A stretch of 9,635 nt of DNA from Treponema sp. (GCA_031284385.1 JAISZZ010000044.1:1-9635), one strand, 5' to 3'; positions 1 to 6,720 are shown, counted from the stretch's first letter. Notes: generated by a model from the sequence alone, not told the origin. Numbers and translations are program-made.

Positions 1-909
1 ATAGCCAAGGCTGCCGCCGGAAACTATAAATTGGGGCGAATAAAGCTGGACGCGGCGGCTGTTGCGGTAAATTTACCCCCCGCGAGCCCTTTTGCCGGTT
101 TCGGGGCGGCGCAGGGTATATTCGCGCTGGAACGCCACATAGCCAAAATTGCCGGCACGCTGGGGGTGGATGCCGCCGAATGGCGTAAAAATCACTATAA
201 CGAAAAAAAAATACCATCCGGTGAACTAGAAAAACTGACGGAAACACTGATGGACCAGGGTGATTACAGGCGGAAATGGGCGGCTTACGAACTTTTGCGC
301 CGCCGTGCGGAAATATCCGGCGAAAAAATACAACCCATGCGCGGCATAGGCATCATGTCTCTGGCTTACGAATATTGCTATCCGCACTACAATTTTGATG
401 ATATATACGGCGCTAAATTTTTACAAAAAAAGGATGCCGGTCAAGCAGGAAAACCGCCTCCGCTTACGGCGGCCATCATCGAATTGGAGATAGACCTGAT
501 AGACTTTTCGCCCAAAATACGAAGTATCTGGATGTCCGTTTGTACTGGAAAGCTGATAGACTCCCACGCCGTACGCCGCGCTCTGATTCAAAATATTATC
601 TGTGCATTAGGCTGGACGGCTTATGAAAAATTAGATTACGAAGAAGGCAAAATTCACGAAGATAAATATTTGAATTATTGTTTCGCCACATCGGCACCTA
701 TCCCGCGTATAAATCTTTTTCTTTCGGAAAGCAGTCATAAAGAGAATCATCCTGAATTGATAAGTGAATTGCCGTACTGCGTAATTCCGGCGGCTTACCT
801 TCAAGCGCTCACGCAGGCTTGTAACCATCATTTTGAATCGATACCGGCGCTTGCCCGCGATGTTTGCTTTACTTTGGACGGACACAGGCAGGAATTACAA
901 GGCGAATGA
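1..909 (+). CDS. Xanthine dehydrogenase-type molybdopterin-binding subunit, C-terminal part (5' end outside window)
   Basis: The frame is open from base 1, so this is the last ~302 residues of a longer protein. Large molybdenum hydroxylase subunits bind the molybdopterin cofactor and hydroxylate purines, aldehydes or N-heterocycles, passing electrons to FeS and FAD partners, which are encoded downstream here. The segment PFAGFGAAQG (codons about 88-117) matches the family's PFRGFGxPQ active-site loop. The Phe that sandwiches substrate (Phe914 in bovine XDH) is kept, but the preceding Arg (Arg912) is Ala. Near the end, SELP followed by a VIPAAYLQAL stretch aligns with the conserved GxGEPP...PAAIANAI region, so the catalytic Glu (Glu1261 in bovine XDH) is probably the codon at 766-768, although the glycines around it are gone. 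The divergence suggests an unusual substrate or relaxed constraint. The family is fairly sure; the substrate is unknown. Confidence 0.8.
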   Translation: MAKAAAGNYKLGRIKLDAAAVAVNLPPASPFAGFGAAQGIFALERHIAKIAGTLGVDAAEWRKNHYNEKKIPSGELEKLTETLMDQGDYRRKWAAYELLRRRAEISGEKIQPMRGIGIMSLAYEYCYPHYNFDDIYGAKFLQKKDAGQAGKPPPLTAAIIELEIDLIDFSPKIRSIWMSVCTGKLIDSHAVRRALIQNIICALGWTAYEKLDYEEGKIHEDKYLNYCFATSAPIPRINLFLSESSHKENHPELISELPYCVIPAAYLQALTQACNHHFESIPALARDVCFTLDGHRQELQGE

Positions 910-992
910 GCCGCCACACTGCGAATATACCAGCTAAAATGCCTCATTCTGTTATTCATGCTTATTTTTCACGTATCTTACTGTTGTTTCCA

Positions 993-1020
993 TTGAAAAA
1001 ACAAGCGAACACGCTATGAT
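993..1020 (+). promoter_or_regulatory. Candidate sigma-70 promoter for the lipoprotein gene
   Basis: TTGAAA (993-998), a 16-nt spacer and TATGAT (1015-1020) each match the consensus at five of six positions. The predicted transcript start is only about 15 nt before the ATG, just ahead of the AAGGAGG ribosome site at 1031-1037. This suggests the inserted lipoprotein gene is transcribed independently of the molybdopterin-subunit gene upstream. Confidence 0.5.
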
Positions 1021-1041
1021 GGTACGATGAAAGGAGGACTT

Positions 1042-2589
1042 ATGCGGAAAACAAACCATATAAACCCGTTTTACAGGCTTACAGCCTCCGTACTCTTGGC
1101 TGTGTTTACATTTACAAGCTGCGGCCAGCCGGCAATCCAGTCCGCCGCGGAAGATGATCCCCCCGTAACCGGCGGAGACAGCGAAACGGCAGAACCGCGT
1201 AATGTTTTTCATACATTCCTCAATGAAAATATGCAGCCTGCGGAAGATGACATGGGAATAACAGCGTATATAGCGCAAAAAAGAACAGGAGAAACGGAAA
1301 ACCTGATGATTGTCGCGGAAGAATTAGAGAACAGTCATGTAGTACGCTTCTTTTCAAATAATGATAACGAGAGCGACGGTTTTGTTGTTACGGTATATTT
1401 CAAAAAAACAGGCGATAACTTTCCCTCCGAACTGATTATGAATACATCTAAAATGTCTATATATTCTGTTTTTCATGATGTTGATATGACGAATGGCTCT
1501 TTTTCGCTAACGATGCAGGGGCTGAATATTACAAGAACGCTCACCGGTATTCCGTTCAATTCAAACATATTAGAAGCGTATCAATTTTCCGAAGAATTAA
1601 CGGAAGGGCAAAATATTCGCGAGCGCAATATATTTATCGCTTTATGTATATGGACAATACTAACGTACAAGCCGTCAAATGAAACGCCGCCGGCTTCGAT
1701 GTCCGCATATACGCAATTTAATTTTTTTGACGATTGGATCGAAGATGCGAGCAATGGGTTTACGGATTTTGTTGACGGAGTGTGTGATTGGGCGGAATAT
1801 GTCAGTAACGGATTTACAGATTTTGTTGGTTATGTTGGCAAAGGGGCGGAGAAATTTTTTAGCAAGCGTTTTACAAAACTTGCCGCCGAAATGAACGCTT
1901 TAATGGCTGCGGGTGTTTCTCTTTTCGGAACTGCGGGAGCCGTGTTGGGAGTTGCCGTTGACGAATTTATTATTCTGCTGGTTTCAAATGGCGTTTTATT
2001 TGCAGGTGTTTGGTGTCCGCTTCTTCCTTTTATAGGCATAGCTGGAGCCCTAGTCGGAGGGCTTATGGTGTTAGCATATCTCGGCGGTCAGGCGGATGAG
2101 GCCTCGATAGCAAATTCAAGCCCGGATGCGCCGGCTTTCGGGCGGTTCAGTATTGCTGTAAAAAAAGCGGACGGTTCCGTACTGACAAACGGCAGTACCG
2201 TAACATTGGGAAGGTTGGAAACGTTTCCTATTACTGTTGAATTTATATCAAACAGTATGCCGGGCAATACAAAAATAAATGTCATCGCCCCTATATTTTT
2301 TGACAGTGTTTACAATGTCAGCACATCAACAAAATTTATAGATAGTGATGAATACAGCAATCCTTTGGTTATGGGTAACGGGGATACCGCCTCCGTAGGT
2401 ATGTTGAGTCTGTCATTTTTTTATTCACCGGATTCTGACAAATTAGAGATAGCAAAAAAAGTAGAAATAAACGGCATTGATCAGGGGATAAATTTAAAGG
2501 AACGCGTAGATACTGTTTTTGCGGAAAGAATACCGGAGGGGAATCATCACGTATTTCTTTTAAATTACATTTATGACCCGTTAAAATAA
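1042..2589 (+). CDS. Predicted lipoprotein with internal repeat and central hydrophobic region, unknown function
   Basis: The 515-residue protein starts at the ATG preceded by AAGGAGG (1031-1037). A basic N-terminus and a hydrophobic core end in FTFTSC, a relaxed spirochaete-type lipobox with Cys27 as the lipidation site. An acidic linker (about 35-70) leads to a mixed alpha/beta-looking region. Next are two copies of DWxExxSNGFTDFV at residues 231-244 and 249-262 (11 of 14 identical, 18-residue period). A long hydrophobic, Gly/Ala-rich stretch (about 283-348) could form two or three membrane helices, and the C-terminal domain (about 370-515) looks beta-rich. I do not recognise the family. 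A repeat-plus-membrane-hairpin layout fits a membrane-inserting or pore-type surface protein, but that is only an inference. It is probably cotranscribed with the barrel gene 14 nt downstream. Confidence 0.75.
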   Translation: MRKTNHINPFYRLTASVLLAVFTFTSCGQPAIQSAAEDDPPVTGGDSETAEPRNVFHTFLNENMQPAEDDMGITAYIAQKRTGETENLMIVAEELENSHVVRFFSNNDNESDGFVVTVYFKKTGDNFPSELIMNTSKMSIYSVFHDVDMTNGSFSLTMQGLNITRTLTGIPFNSNILEAYQFSEELTEGQNIRERNIFIALCIWTILTYKPSNETPPASMSAYTQFNFFDDWIEDASNGFTDFVDGVCDWAEYVSNGFTDFVGYVGKGAEKFFSKRFTKLAAEMNALMAAGVSLFGTAGAVLGVAVDEFIILLVSNGVLFAGVWCPLLPFIGIAGALVGGLMVLAYLGGQADEASIANSSPDAPAFGRFSIAVKKADGSVLTNGSTVTLGRLETFPITVEFISNSMPGNTKINVIAPIFFDSVYNVSTSTKFIDSDEYSNPLVMGNGDTASVGMLSLSFFYSPDSDKLEIAKKVEINGIDQGINLKERVDTVFAERIPEGNHHVFLLNYIYDPLK

Positions 2590-2603
2590 TTTGTAAGGAA
2601 TTT

Positions 2604-3293
2604 ATAAAAATTAAATTATATTTCGGCCTTGCGCTGTTTTTGTGCGCCGCCCCGTATTCAAACGGGTATCATTTTGGGCTTGGTCTCGCGGCTGAAATGA
2701 GTGGGGTATACTATTGGGAACGTGCATCTGACGGCGTAAATGGCTCGGAGGGGCATATATCGGCGGGCGGCCTCAATTTGGGAGTAATTTTTTGGGCTGA
2801 ATCTCTGCTCTGGGACGGCGGGCTGTCGATAAATTTTGTAGGCGGCGGAAAATCCCAGAAAACCGCTTATTATATAACCGGCGGAGACGGTATTCCGCTG
2901 ATAAGCGAACAACCGGAAGCGTCTCTTGGCTTTTTTGAATTGGAGGTACTCGGTACATTCGATACTTTTACAGAAAATTTACAATTTTTTGCGGGCGGCG
3001 GAGCATCGATTCTATTTGGCATGAATAAATTAACGGATACAAAAGATACACTTGTAGAGACCTGTTATCTTTCTTTCGGCCTTGATATAGACACAGGTTT
3101 TAGATTAAATATTGGAAGACGCTTATTCCTGCTTTTGGGCGCCGATTTTTCGTGTTATTTTTTTAACTACCTTGAATACCTAAATAAAGAAACCAAACAA
3201 AAAGAAAGCCGCGTGAATTCATTTAACGTGGGCTATGTCATGCTTGGCGCCGCGCCCTACCTTTCTATTGGCTTTAACATAAAAGTAGGGTAA
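2604..3293 (+). CDS. Predicted outer-membrane beta-barrel protein with non-standard start codon
   Basis: The frame encodes alternating Gly/aromatic/hydrophobic strands (GYHFGLGLAAEMSGVYYW; AGGLNLGVIF; LSINFVGGG) and ends in a strand-like APYLSIGFNIKVG, as in small outer-membrane barrels. The first conventional start in frame is TTG at 2640, but that lies inside the hydrophobic core of an obvious signal peptide. Reading upstream from ATA at 2604 gives (M)KIKLYFGLALFLCAAPYS, preceded by AAGGAA at 2595-2600. ATT at 2610 is the other candidate and is better spaced from that site. I therefore place the start at 2604 and expect export by signal peptidase I after CAA or nearby; the -1 Leu argues against a lipobox. 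At 229 residues and 14 nt after the lipoprotein stop, it is likely its partner. Function unknown. Confidence 0.6.
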   Translation: MKIKLYFGLALFLCAAPYSNGYHFGLGLAAEMSGVYYWERASDGVNGSEGHISAGGLNLGVIFWAESLLWDGGLSINFVGGGKSQKTAYYITGGDGIPLISEQPEASLGFFELEVLGTFDTFTENLQFFAGGGASILFGMNKLTDTKDTLVETCYLSFGLDIDTGFRLNIGRRLFLLLGADFSCYFFNYLEYLNKETKQKESRVNSFNVGYVMLGAAPYLSIGFNIKVG

Positions 3294-3354
3294 TGAAGTT
3301 TCCTCACCCCGAAAGCCGCCGTCGGATAGAACCATAACTTACCTGTAATACCGG

Positions 3355-3360
3355 TTGACA
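3355..3360 (+). promoter_or_regulatory. Possible -35 element ahead of the [2Fe-2S] subunit gene
   Basis: A perfect TTGACA lies 49 bp before the ATG at 3404, within the 110-bp gap after the barrel gene. No convincing -10 box sits at the right distance (CAAATA at 3380-3385 is the best and is poor). If real, it would let the small hydroxylase subunits be transcribed apart from the inserted pair. Confidence 0.25.
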
Positions 3361-3403
3361 AAGCGGCGGAGTTTGTTTTCAAATAAATCAGCGAGGCTTG
3401 TAT

Positions 3404-3889
3404 ATGACCATAACTTTCATTTTGAACGGCGAGGATGTTACGATAAACGCCGAGCCAAACCGCCGTTTAATAGACATACTGCGTAATGATTTTGGACTGA
3501 CAGGCAGTAAATACGGATGTTTTGGCGGGCGTTGCGGGGCTTGCGCCGTAATATTCAACGGCGCGGTAAGTTCCGCCTGTCTTATACCGGCCTTCCGTGC
3601 GCGCGGCAGCGAGATCATTACCATCGAAGGCTTCGAGCTTACAGATGAATACACCGATATACACAGCGCTTTCAGTCTTCATGATGTAGAAAACTGCGGT
3701 TTTTGCAACGCCCCCAAAATACTTTTGGCTGAAACCTTGCTGGCGGAAAAGGAACTTCCATCGCGAAGCGAAATACTTACCGCCTTCAACAGTATACGAT
3801 GCCGCTGCACGCTCGGTGAAAACTTAGCGGATGCGCTCATCGCGGCATCTGAAATACGGAATAGGAGACTCAATGAACGAAACAATTAG
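3404..3889 (+). CDS. [2Fe-2S]-binding subunit of a molybdenum hydroxylase (xanthine dehydrogenase type)
   Basis: This 161-residue protein is the electron-transfer subunit of the xanthine dehydrogenase/CO dehydrogenase small-subunit family. It carries two [2Fe-2S] clusters. The ferredoxin-like N-terminal domain has C39-x4-C44-x2-C47 and C59. The helical C-terminal domain has CGFC (C98, C101) and RCRC (C133, C135). All eight ligands are present and the length is normal for the family. The residues after the last pair are unusual: TLGE replaces the common TGY, and the usual Pro-Gly after CGFC is Ala-Pro after an intervening Asn. The ATG at 3404 is chosen because GCGAGG lies just upstream and it begins directly at the first beta strand (MTITFILNGEDV). 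It overlaps the FAD gene by 17 bp, which suggests translational coupling. Confidence 0.9.
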   Translation: MTITFILNGEDVTINAEPNRRLIDILRNDFGLTGSKYGCFGGRCGACAVIFNGAVSSACLIPAFRARGSEIITIEGFELTDEYTDIHSAFSLHDVENCGFCNAPKILLAETLLAEKELPSRSEILTAFNSIRCRCTLGENLADALIAASEIRNRRLNERNN

Positions 3890-4706
3890 TCAAATTTTTT
3901 ATCCGTCCAACTTGCAGGAATTTTTTAGCGCGGCCAACCGTTTTGGAACGGCAAATCTTTTTTCTTATGACATATACAAAATGCTTGACCAGCGTGGTAA
4001 AACTGTTGACCTTCCAAAAGTTATTATCGATGCTAATCAAATTACAGAGCTTCATAATATTAACCGCACGGAACGCTACATTGAAATCGGGTCAATGGTT
4101 AATCTGAATCAAATTTTTAAACTGGGGAAAATTTTACCCGATGTAATGCGGCAATCACTGGATGTTCTTTATGGACGGTTTCTGCGAAATCTGATAAGTA
4201 TAGGCAGTATCGTCTGCCAGACTTCTGAGCCGGAGCCGCTCGCCGCGGCGTTAATAGCTCTTGATGTCCGTTGTGAGCTGCGGACAAACGTCCAGTCCCG
4301 CTGGATAAGTGCGCTCAGGCTTACCGGCCCCGACAAGCTGAATATATTTTTTCCGCAAGAAATTCTATACCGCGTAAGAATCCCATTGGAACAGTGGGAT
4401 TTTACGCTCTGCAAATATTTTTATTCCACGGATTCAGACAAAACTGAAAATGGTTTTATAGTTTTTCTTGCCCGCATACAGAATGATATACTGTCCGATG
4501 TGCGCGTTGTTTTTTCCGGCTCGTTTATTTTACGCGACAGGAATTGCGAAGCGAGCTTAATAGGTCAAAAACTTCCGCTCGCCAAAAAAGAGGCCGCCGC
4601 TTTTACCCACCTTTGGAAAAACAATCTGAATGAAAGCATACCGCCGTTTCTTCGATACCGGATACTTTCATTCATAGAAAATGCGATACTGCAATTCGCG
4701 GATTAG
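3873..4706 (+). CDS. Divergent FAD-binding subunit of a molybdenum hydroxylase
   Basis: The 277-residue product has the length and layout of the XdhB/CoxM-type FAD subunit, which passes electrons from the [2Fe-2S] clusters to NAD+ or another acceptor. The middle matches best: YIEIGSMVNLNQI (69-81) resembles the IGALTTLxEI strand, and residues 105-136, containing RNLISIGSIV and PLAAALIAL, line up with the RNxATIGGNIANASP...LALGA segment. Both flavin-binding glycine motifs are eroded. The N-terminal AGGTDL-like loop is replaced around FSYDIYKML, and TIGGN is SIGSI. Flavin binding is therefore doubtful; it may use a changed acceptor or be degenerating. The start at 3873 is supported by AGGAG at 3863-3867, five bases upstream, and the overlap with the [2Fe-2S] gene. 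The C-terminal domain (about 200-277) matches the family only loosely. Confidence 0.75.
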   Translation: MNETISQIFYPSNLQEFFSAANRFGTANLFSYDIYKMLDQRGKTVDLPKVIIDANQITELHNINRTERYIEIGSMVNLNQIFKLGKILPDVMRQSLDVLYGRFLRNLISIGSIVCQTSEPEPLAAALIALDVRCELRTNVQSRWISALRLTGPDKLNIFFPQEILYRVRIPLEQWDFTLCKYFYSTDSDKTENGFIVFLARIQNDILSDVRVVFSGSFILRDRNCEASLIGQKLPLAKKEAAAFTHLWKNNLNESIPPFLRYRILSFIENAILQFAD

Positions 4707-4752
4707 GGAAGCGCGGATTAACTTGAAGTTTCGCCAACATAGCTGCCGCATC

Positions 4753-4869
4753 TTAGGAACTGTAAAAAAATAAAATGCACAGCATTTTATTAAATTCCTA
4801 AGCAATAAATTGCTTATGCAATAAGGAAATAACATGACCATTTGGTCATGTTATTTCCTTACAGTTCCT
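4753..4869. repeat. Composite multi-hairpin element between convergent genes, possible bidirectional terminator or MITE
   Basis: An outer 11-bp stem (AGGAACTGTAA 4755-4765 with its complement 4859-4869) encloses three further hairpins. They are 4769-4778/4782-4791 (AATAAAATGC, 3-nt loop), 4799-4805/4810-4816 (TAAGCAA, 4-nt loop) and 4824-4840/4843-4859 (AGGAAATAACATGACCA, a near-perfect stem around TT). The outer stem reaches the TAA stop of the - strand gene. No U-run follows the large hairpin, so it is not a textbook terminator. The four-way-junction shape suggests a mobile repeat or a structured element. Lying between two gene 3' ends, it probably serves as a bidirectional transcription barrier. 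Confidence 0.65.
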
Positions 4870-5606
4870 TAGGCGTTTCGCAGCGCGTTTAACATTTTTT
4901 GAATAAAATTGCGCTGCGGATGATTTTCATTCAGCGGACTGCCGCTAAATTTTCTGAGAGCTTCGCTGCTGCCGTAAAAAAGGCCAATATCCCCATCATT
5001 AAAAATATATGCCGGATCACAAATTGCGTATTCCGCCTCTCCGTTCCGTATTGAGAGCAGATTGAGCTGATGTTTTTTTCGCAATTCAGTTTCCAGCAGC
5101 GTTTTTCCAAAAAATGTGTCTGGTATCGCAAGTTCCGCTATCGCTAGACTGCCGATTACCGGCAGATATGAAAGCATTGATGTGGAAAGCAGCAGCGGCG
5201 TTATGCGCTTTGCCGCCTCGCGGTTTGGAAATACAACTTTTGTAGCGCCGACTAATTCAAGTATTTCACCGTGCGGGCCGGTCTCCGCTTTGACAATAAT
5301 AGTTTTTATATTAAGTTTCGCGCAATAACTGGCTGCTAGAACAGATGCTTCTATCTTATCACCCATATCGATAATTACCGCATCAATAGATTCAGGCAGT
5401 ATTTTCCGCAGTGTTTCTACGGTTAAAATATCGAGCGCCATCGCACTTACAGGCGCGTCCTTGTATGCGTCTATGACATCCCTATCTTTATCAACAATAA
5501 GTACATCAACATTCAGTTCCAGCAATTCATCCAAAATGCTCTTTCCGAAATGTCCCAAACCTAAAATGGCAATTTGTTTCATGCCGGAAAATTTACCGTA
5601 AGCCAT
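4869..5606 (-). CDS. TrkA/KtrA-type RCK regulator of potassium uptake
   Basis: The 245-residue protein has the one-RCK layout of KtrA and related TrkA-family proteins. These sit on the cytoplasmic face of a TrkH/KtrB channel and gate K+ uptake in response to bound nucleotide. A Rossmann RCK_N domain begins with AILGLGHFGKS (GxGxFG at 16-21), and the acidic residue closing beta 2 is D39 in LIVDKD. The stretch from about 130 to 215 is RCK_C-like. GGGAGG lies five to six bases before the ATG at 5606. It is transcribed toward the hydroxylase genes and ends against the composite hairpin element. The channel subunit normally encoded next door is not in this window, so the partner must lie elsewhere. 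The family is confident; TrkA versus KtrA naming is not settled by sequence alone. Confidence 0.88.
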   Translation of the reverse strand: MAYGKFSGMKQIAILGLGHFGKSILDELLELNVDVLIVDKDRDVIDAYKDAPVSAMALDILTVETLRKILPESIDAVIIDMGDKIEASVLAASYCAKLNIKTIIVKAETGPHGEILELVGATKVVFPNREAAKRITPLLLSTSMLSYLPVIGSLAIAELAIPDTFFGKTLLETELRKKHQLNLLSIRNGEAEYAICDPAYIFNDGDIGLFYGSSEALRKFSGSPLNENHPQRNFIQKMLNALRNA

Positions 5607-5623
5607 GATACCTCCCTTAATAA

Positions 5624-5654
5624 ATAATAGAATGAGGCGGCTTCAAAATGTCAA
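5624..5654 (-). promoter_or_regulatory. Candidate promoter for the TrkA/KtrA gene
   Basis: On the - strand, TTGACA (5654-5649) and TATTAT (5629-5624) are separated by 19 nt, slightly long but with strong boxes. The distance to the ribosome site (GGGAGG) and to the ATG at 5606 suits a very short leader. Confidence 0.45.
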
Positions 5655-5701
5655 ATTTTGGCAGATAAATTCTGTTTGTACAACAACATTGAAAACCGCG
5701 C

Positions 5702-5724
5702 TGGCCGCTAACCGGCGGCGGCCA
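5702..5724. other. GC-rich hairpin in the intergenic region
   Basis: TGGCCGC (5702-5708) and GCGGCCA (5718-5724) can pair around a 9-nt loop. No T-run follows on either strand. It lies between the TrkA/KtrA promoter and the left end of the decayed insertion sequence. I see nothing else supportable in 5655-5780. Confidence 0.3.
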
Positions 5725-5901
5725 ACTCGAATTATACGGAATTTAAAGCCGGCGGACAACAGCGCGCATTCGTCATGTCGTTGACAAGTGATAAGTTCAC
5801 CCCTCGGCTAAAATAGGAGGATGAAATATATGATGAGCAGCAAAGAGCTGGCACGGCTGGCGGTTATTAAGGGCGCTCTGGACGGGGCATACACGGCAAA
5901 G

Positions 5902-5943
5902 CAGGCGCGCCTGTAGGCACTCCTGTAGGCGCGCCTACAGGCG
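5902..5943. repeat. 36-bp palindromic insertion with flanking 6-bp direct repeat
   Basis: CAGGCG occurs at 5902-5907 and again at 5938-5943. The 36 bases between the equivalent points contain a perfect 20-bp palindrome, CCTGTAGGCGCGCCTACAGG (5922-5941), an overlapping 12-bp palindrome CAGGCGCGCCTG (5902-5913), and a partial direct copy (CTGTAGGC). The insertion keeps the transposase frame but adds two TAG codons. It resembles a small palindromic repeat that duplicated its target, or slippage-driven growth. Confidence 0.6.
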
Positions 5944-6438
5944 GCACGGAAACCCGGCATAAGCGTCCGGCGGGCAAAACGCAGTGCGGGAACAGGGGGA
6001 TGGGGCGGTCATTCACGGGAATGCGGGACGGCATCCTGCCAACGCCGCCCTCCCGCGGTTCATAGCTGGGTTCAACCAACGGTTTCACCGGGAACCTGCC
6101 TGCAAGGACACAACCGCCTTTTCGCCCGTTCCGGTGGGCTTCGACCTTGACACCCTGCTTGCGGCCAAATACGACCGTAAAACGGACAACTGCGGCTGCT
6201 TCTCCTTTCATAATTACACCTTTCAGGTTGACAGCCTCCGGCCTCCGGTCAAAAAACACATCGTGTTTTTGTTCAGCGAAAAGATAGGCTTTAAAGCGTA
6301 TTATGACAAAAGGTATTACGGGGTAAAATTCTTGGACTTTCTGAACAAAGACAAGAAATCCCATTTGCCGCAGGTGACCAAACGCCTTATTCACGCTTCC
6401 TTTTTCGCCAGCGACAACCCCCCCGAACTGCCCGCCAA

Positions 6439-6452
6439 GGGGGGGGGGGGGG
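6439..6452 (+). repeat. 14-base poly-G tract
   Basis: Fourteen consecutive G lie near the 3' end of the transposase remnant, where they encode a Gly run. Poly-G tracts of this length are prone to slippage and act as phase-variation switches in some Treponema genes. Here the host gene is dead, so this is more likely decay or a sequencing-length artefact. Confidence 0.85.
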
Positions 6453-6506
6453 TGATCGAATCGCCCGTTAATTAGGTACCGTAAGGGGTGATCGAATCGC
6501 TCGTTA
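6449..6506 (+). repeat. Duplicated right end of the insertion sequence
   Basis: A 22-bp motif beginning GGGGTGATCGAATCGC and ending CGTTA occurs at 6449-6470 and at 6485-6506 with one mismatch (C/T), a 36-bp period. The outer copy forms the right inverted repeat; the inner copy may be an extra transposase-binding site or a duplication during decay. Confidence 0.7.
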
Positions 6507-6543
6507 TTGACACAAAAATTTTAACAAATTTTTTGGGCATTGC

Positions 6544-6720
6544 GCATAACGTTCCGGCTGTTTACGACGGTTTGACAGCCCGAATAGAAAAATGCGTAGC
6601 ATTTTTAGGGCTGGCAAACTGTGGGTGTAGTGAGTCGTGGGAATGGAGCGTAGCGCAATGACCTAGGCGAACGAAACCCCGAGCCGCTACTGCGGCGAAA
6701 CGTAAACAGTCCTGTTATGC
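6544..6720 (-). repeat. attC-like integron recombination site (complete copy)
   Basis: The ends pair as attC sites do. GCATAAC (6544-6550) is complementary to GTTATGC (6714-6720), extended by C6543-G6721. An unpaired bulge of 7 versus 4 nt follows, then CTGTTTACG (6558-6566) paired with CGTAAACAG (6701-6709). The boxes fit RYYYAAC/GTTRRRY with one deviation each. The centre holds a nested hairpin, GTTTG.CAGCCC (6570-6581) with GGGCTG.CAAAC (6608-6619) around AAAAATGC-gta-GCATTTTT, and a GCCGC-TACT-GCGGC hairpin near 6683-6696. At 177 bp it is longer than typical attC sites. The - strand is chosen because the neighbouring genes on that strand end toward it. A MITE with imperfect inverted ends is the main alternative. 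Confidence 0.6.

Larger units (their letters stand above)
5821..6475 (+). pseudogene. Transposase remnant, N- and C-terminal parts only
   Basis: AGGAGG (5815-5820) precedes ATG codons at 5821, 5830 and 5833. The reading MSSKELARLAVIKGALDGAYTAKQ is the helix-turn-helix start of an ISNCY-like transposase. It is interrupted by a 36-bp in-frame insertion with two stops, resumes in the same frame as AARKPGISVRRAKRSA from 5941, then shifts frame to VREQGDGAVIHGNAGRHPANA from 5984. Directly after that comes ALPRFIAGFNQRFHREPA, normally just after the catalytic core, so most of the DDE domain is deleted cleanly in frame. The C-terminal part (KYDRKTDNCGCFSF...; VKFLDFLNKD) runs to a 14-G tract and a stop at 6473-6475. 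With the insertion, frameshift and core deletion it cannot make an active enzyme. Confidence 0.75.
5781..6512 (+). mobile_element. Decayed, internally deleted insertion sequence (ISNCY-like)
   Basis: The ends form an imperfect inverted repeat. TTGACAAGTG...TTCACCCCT at 5781-5804 matches the reverse complement of 6484-6507 at 17 of 24 positions, including an unbroken TCACCCCT at the inner edge. Between them lie only the N-terminal and C-terminal pieces of a transposase resembling the ISNCY (IS1202-like) group, with the catalytic middle missing. Both ends could still be bound by a transposase supplied from elsewhere, so this remnant could in principle move in trans. I found no convincing target-site duplication. 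The family name rests on remembered sequence resemblance. Confidence 0.65.

Noticed and set aside
910..1041. Small gene or terminator after the molybdopterin-subunit gene
   Set aside because: No strong hairpin with T-run and no frame with a ribosome site were found in the gap; only the promoter for the next gene is supported.
2604..2700. Lipobox in the barrel-protein signal peptide (ALFLC)
   Set aside because: The residue before Cys is Leu, which signal peptidase II sites do not normally accept, and the rest of the protein looks like an outer-membrane barrel.
3388..3885. Several - strand frames opposite the [2Fe-2S] subunit gene
   Set aside because: The + strand frame has all eight cluster cysteines in order, so the antisense frames are shadows.
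5867..6394. Long open frame on the - strand opposite the transposase remnant
   Set aside because: Its Pro/Gly/Val-rich product mirrors GC-rich transposase codons and the palindromic insertion; the + strand frames match transposase segments.
6545..6656. CRISPR array
   Set aside because: Only two copies of the repeat exist, about 3 kb apart, each with internal fold; there is no spacer periodicity.
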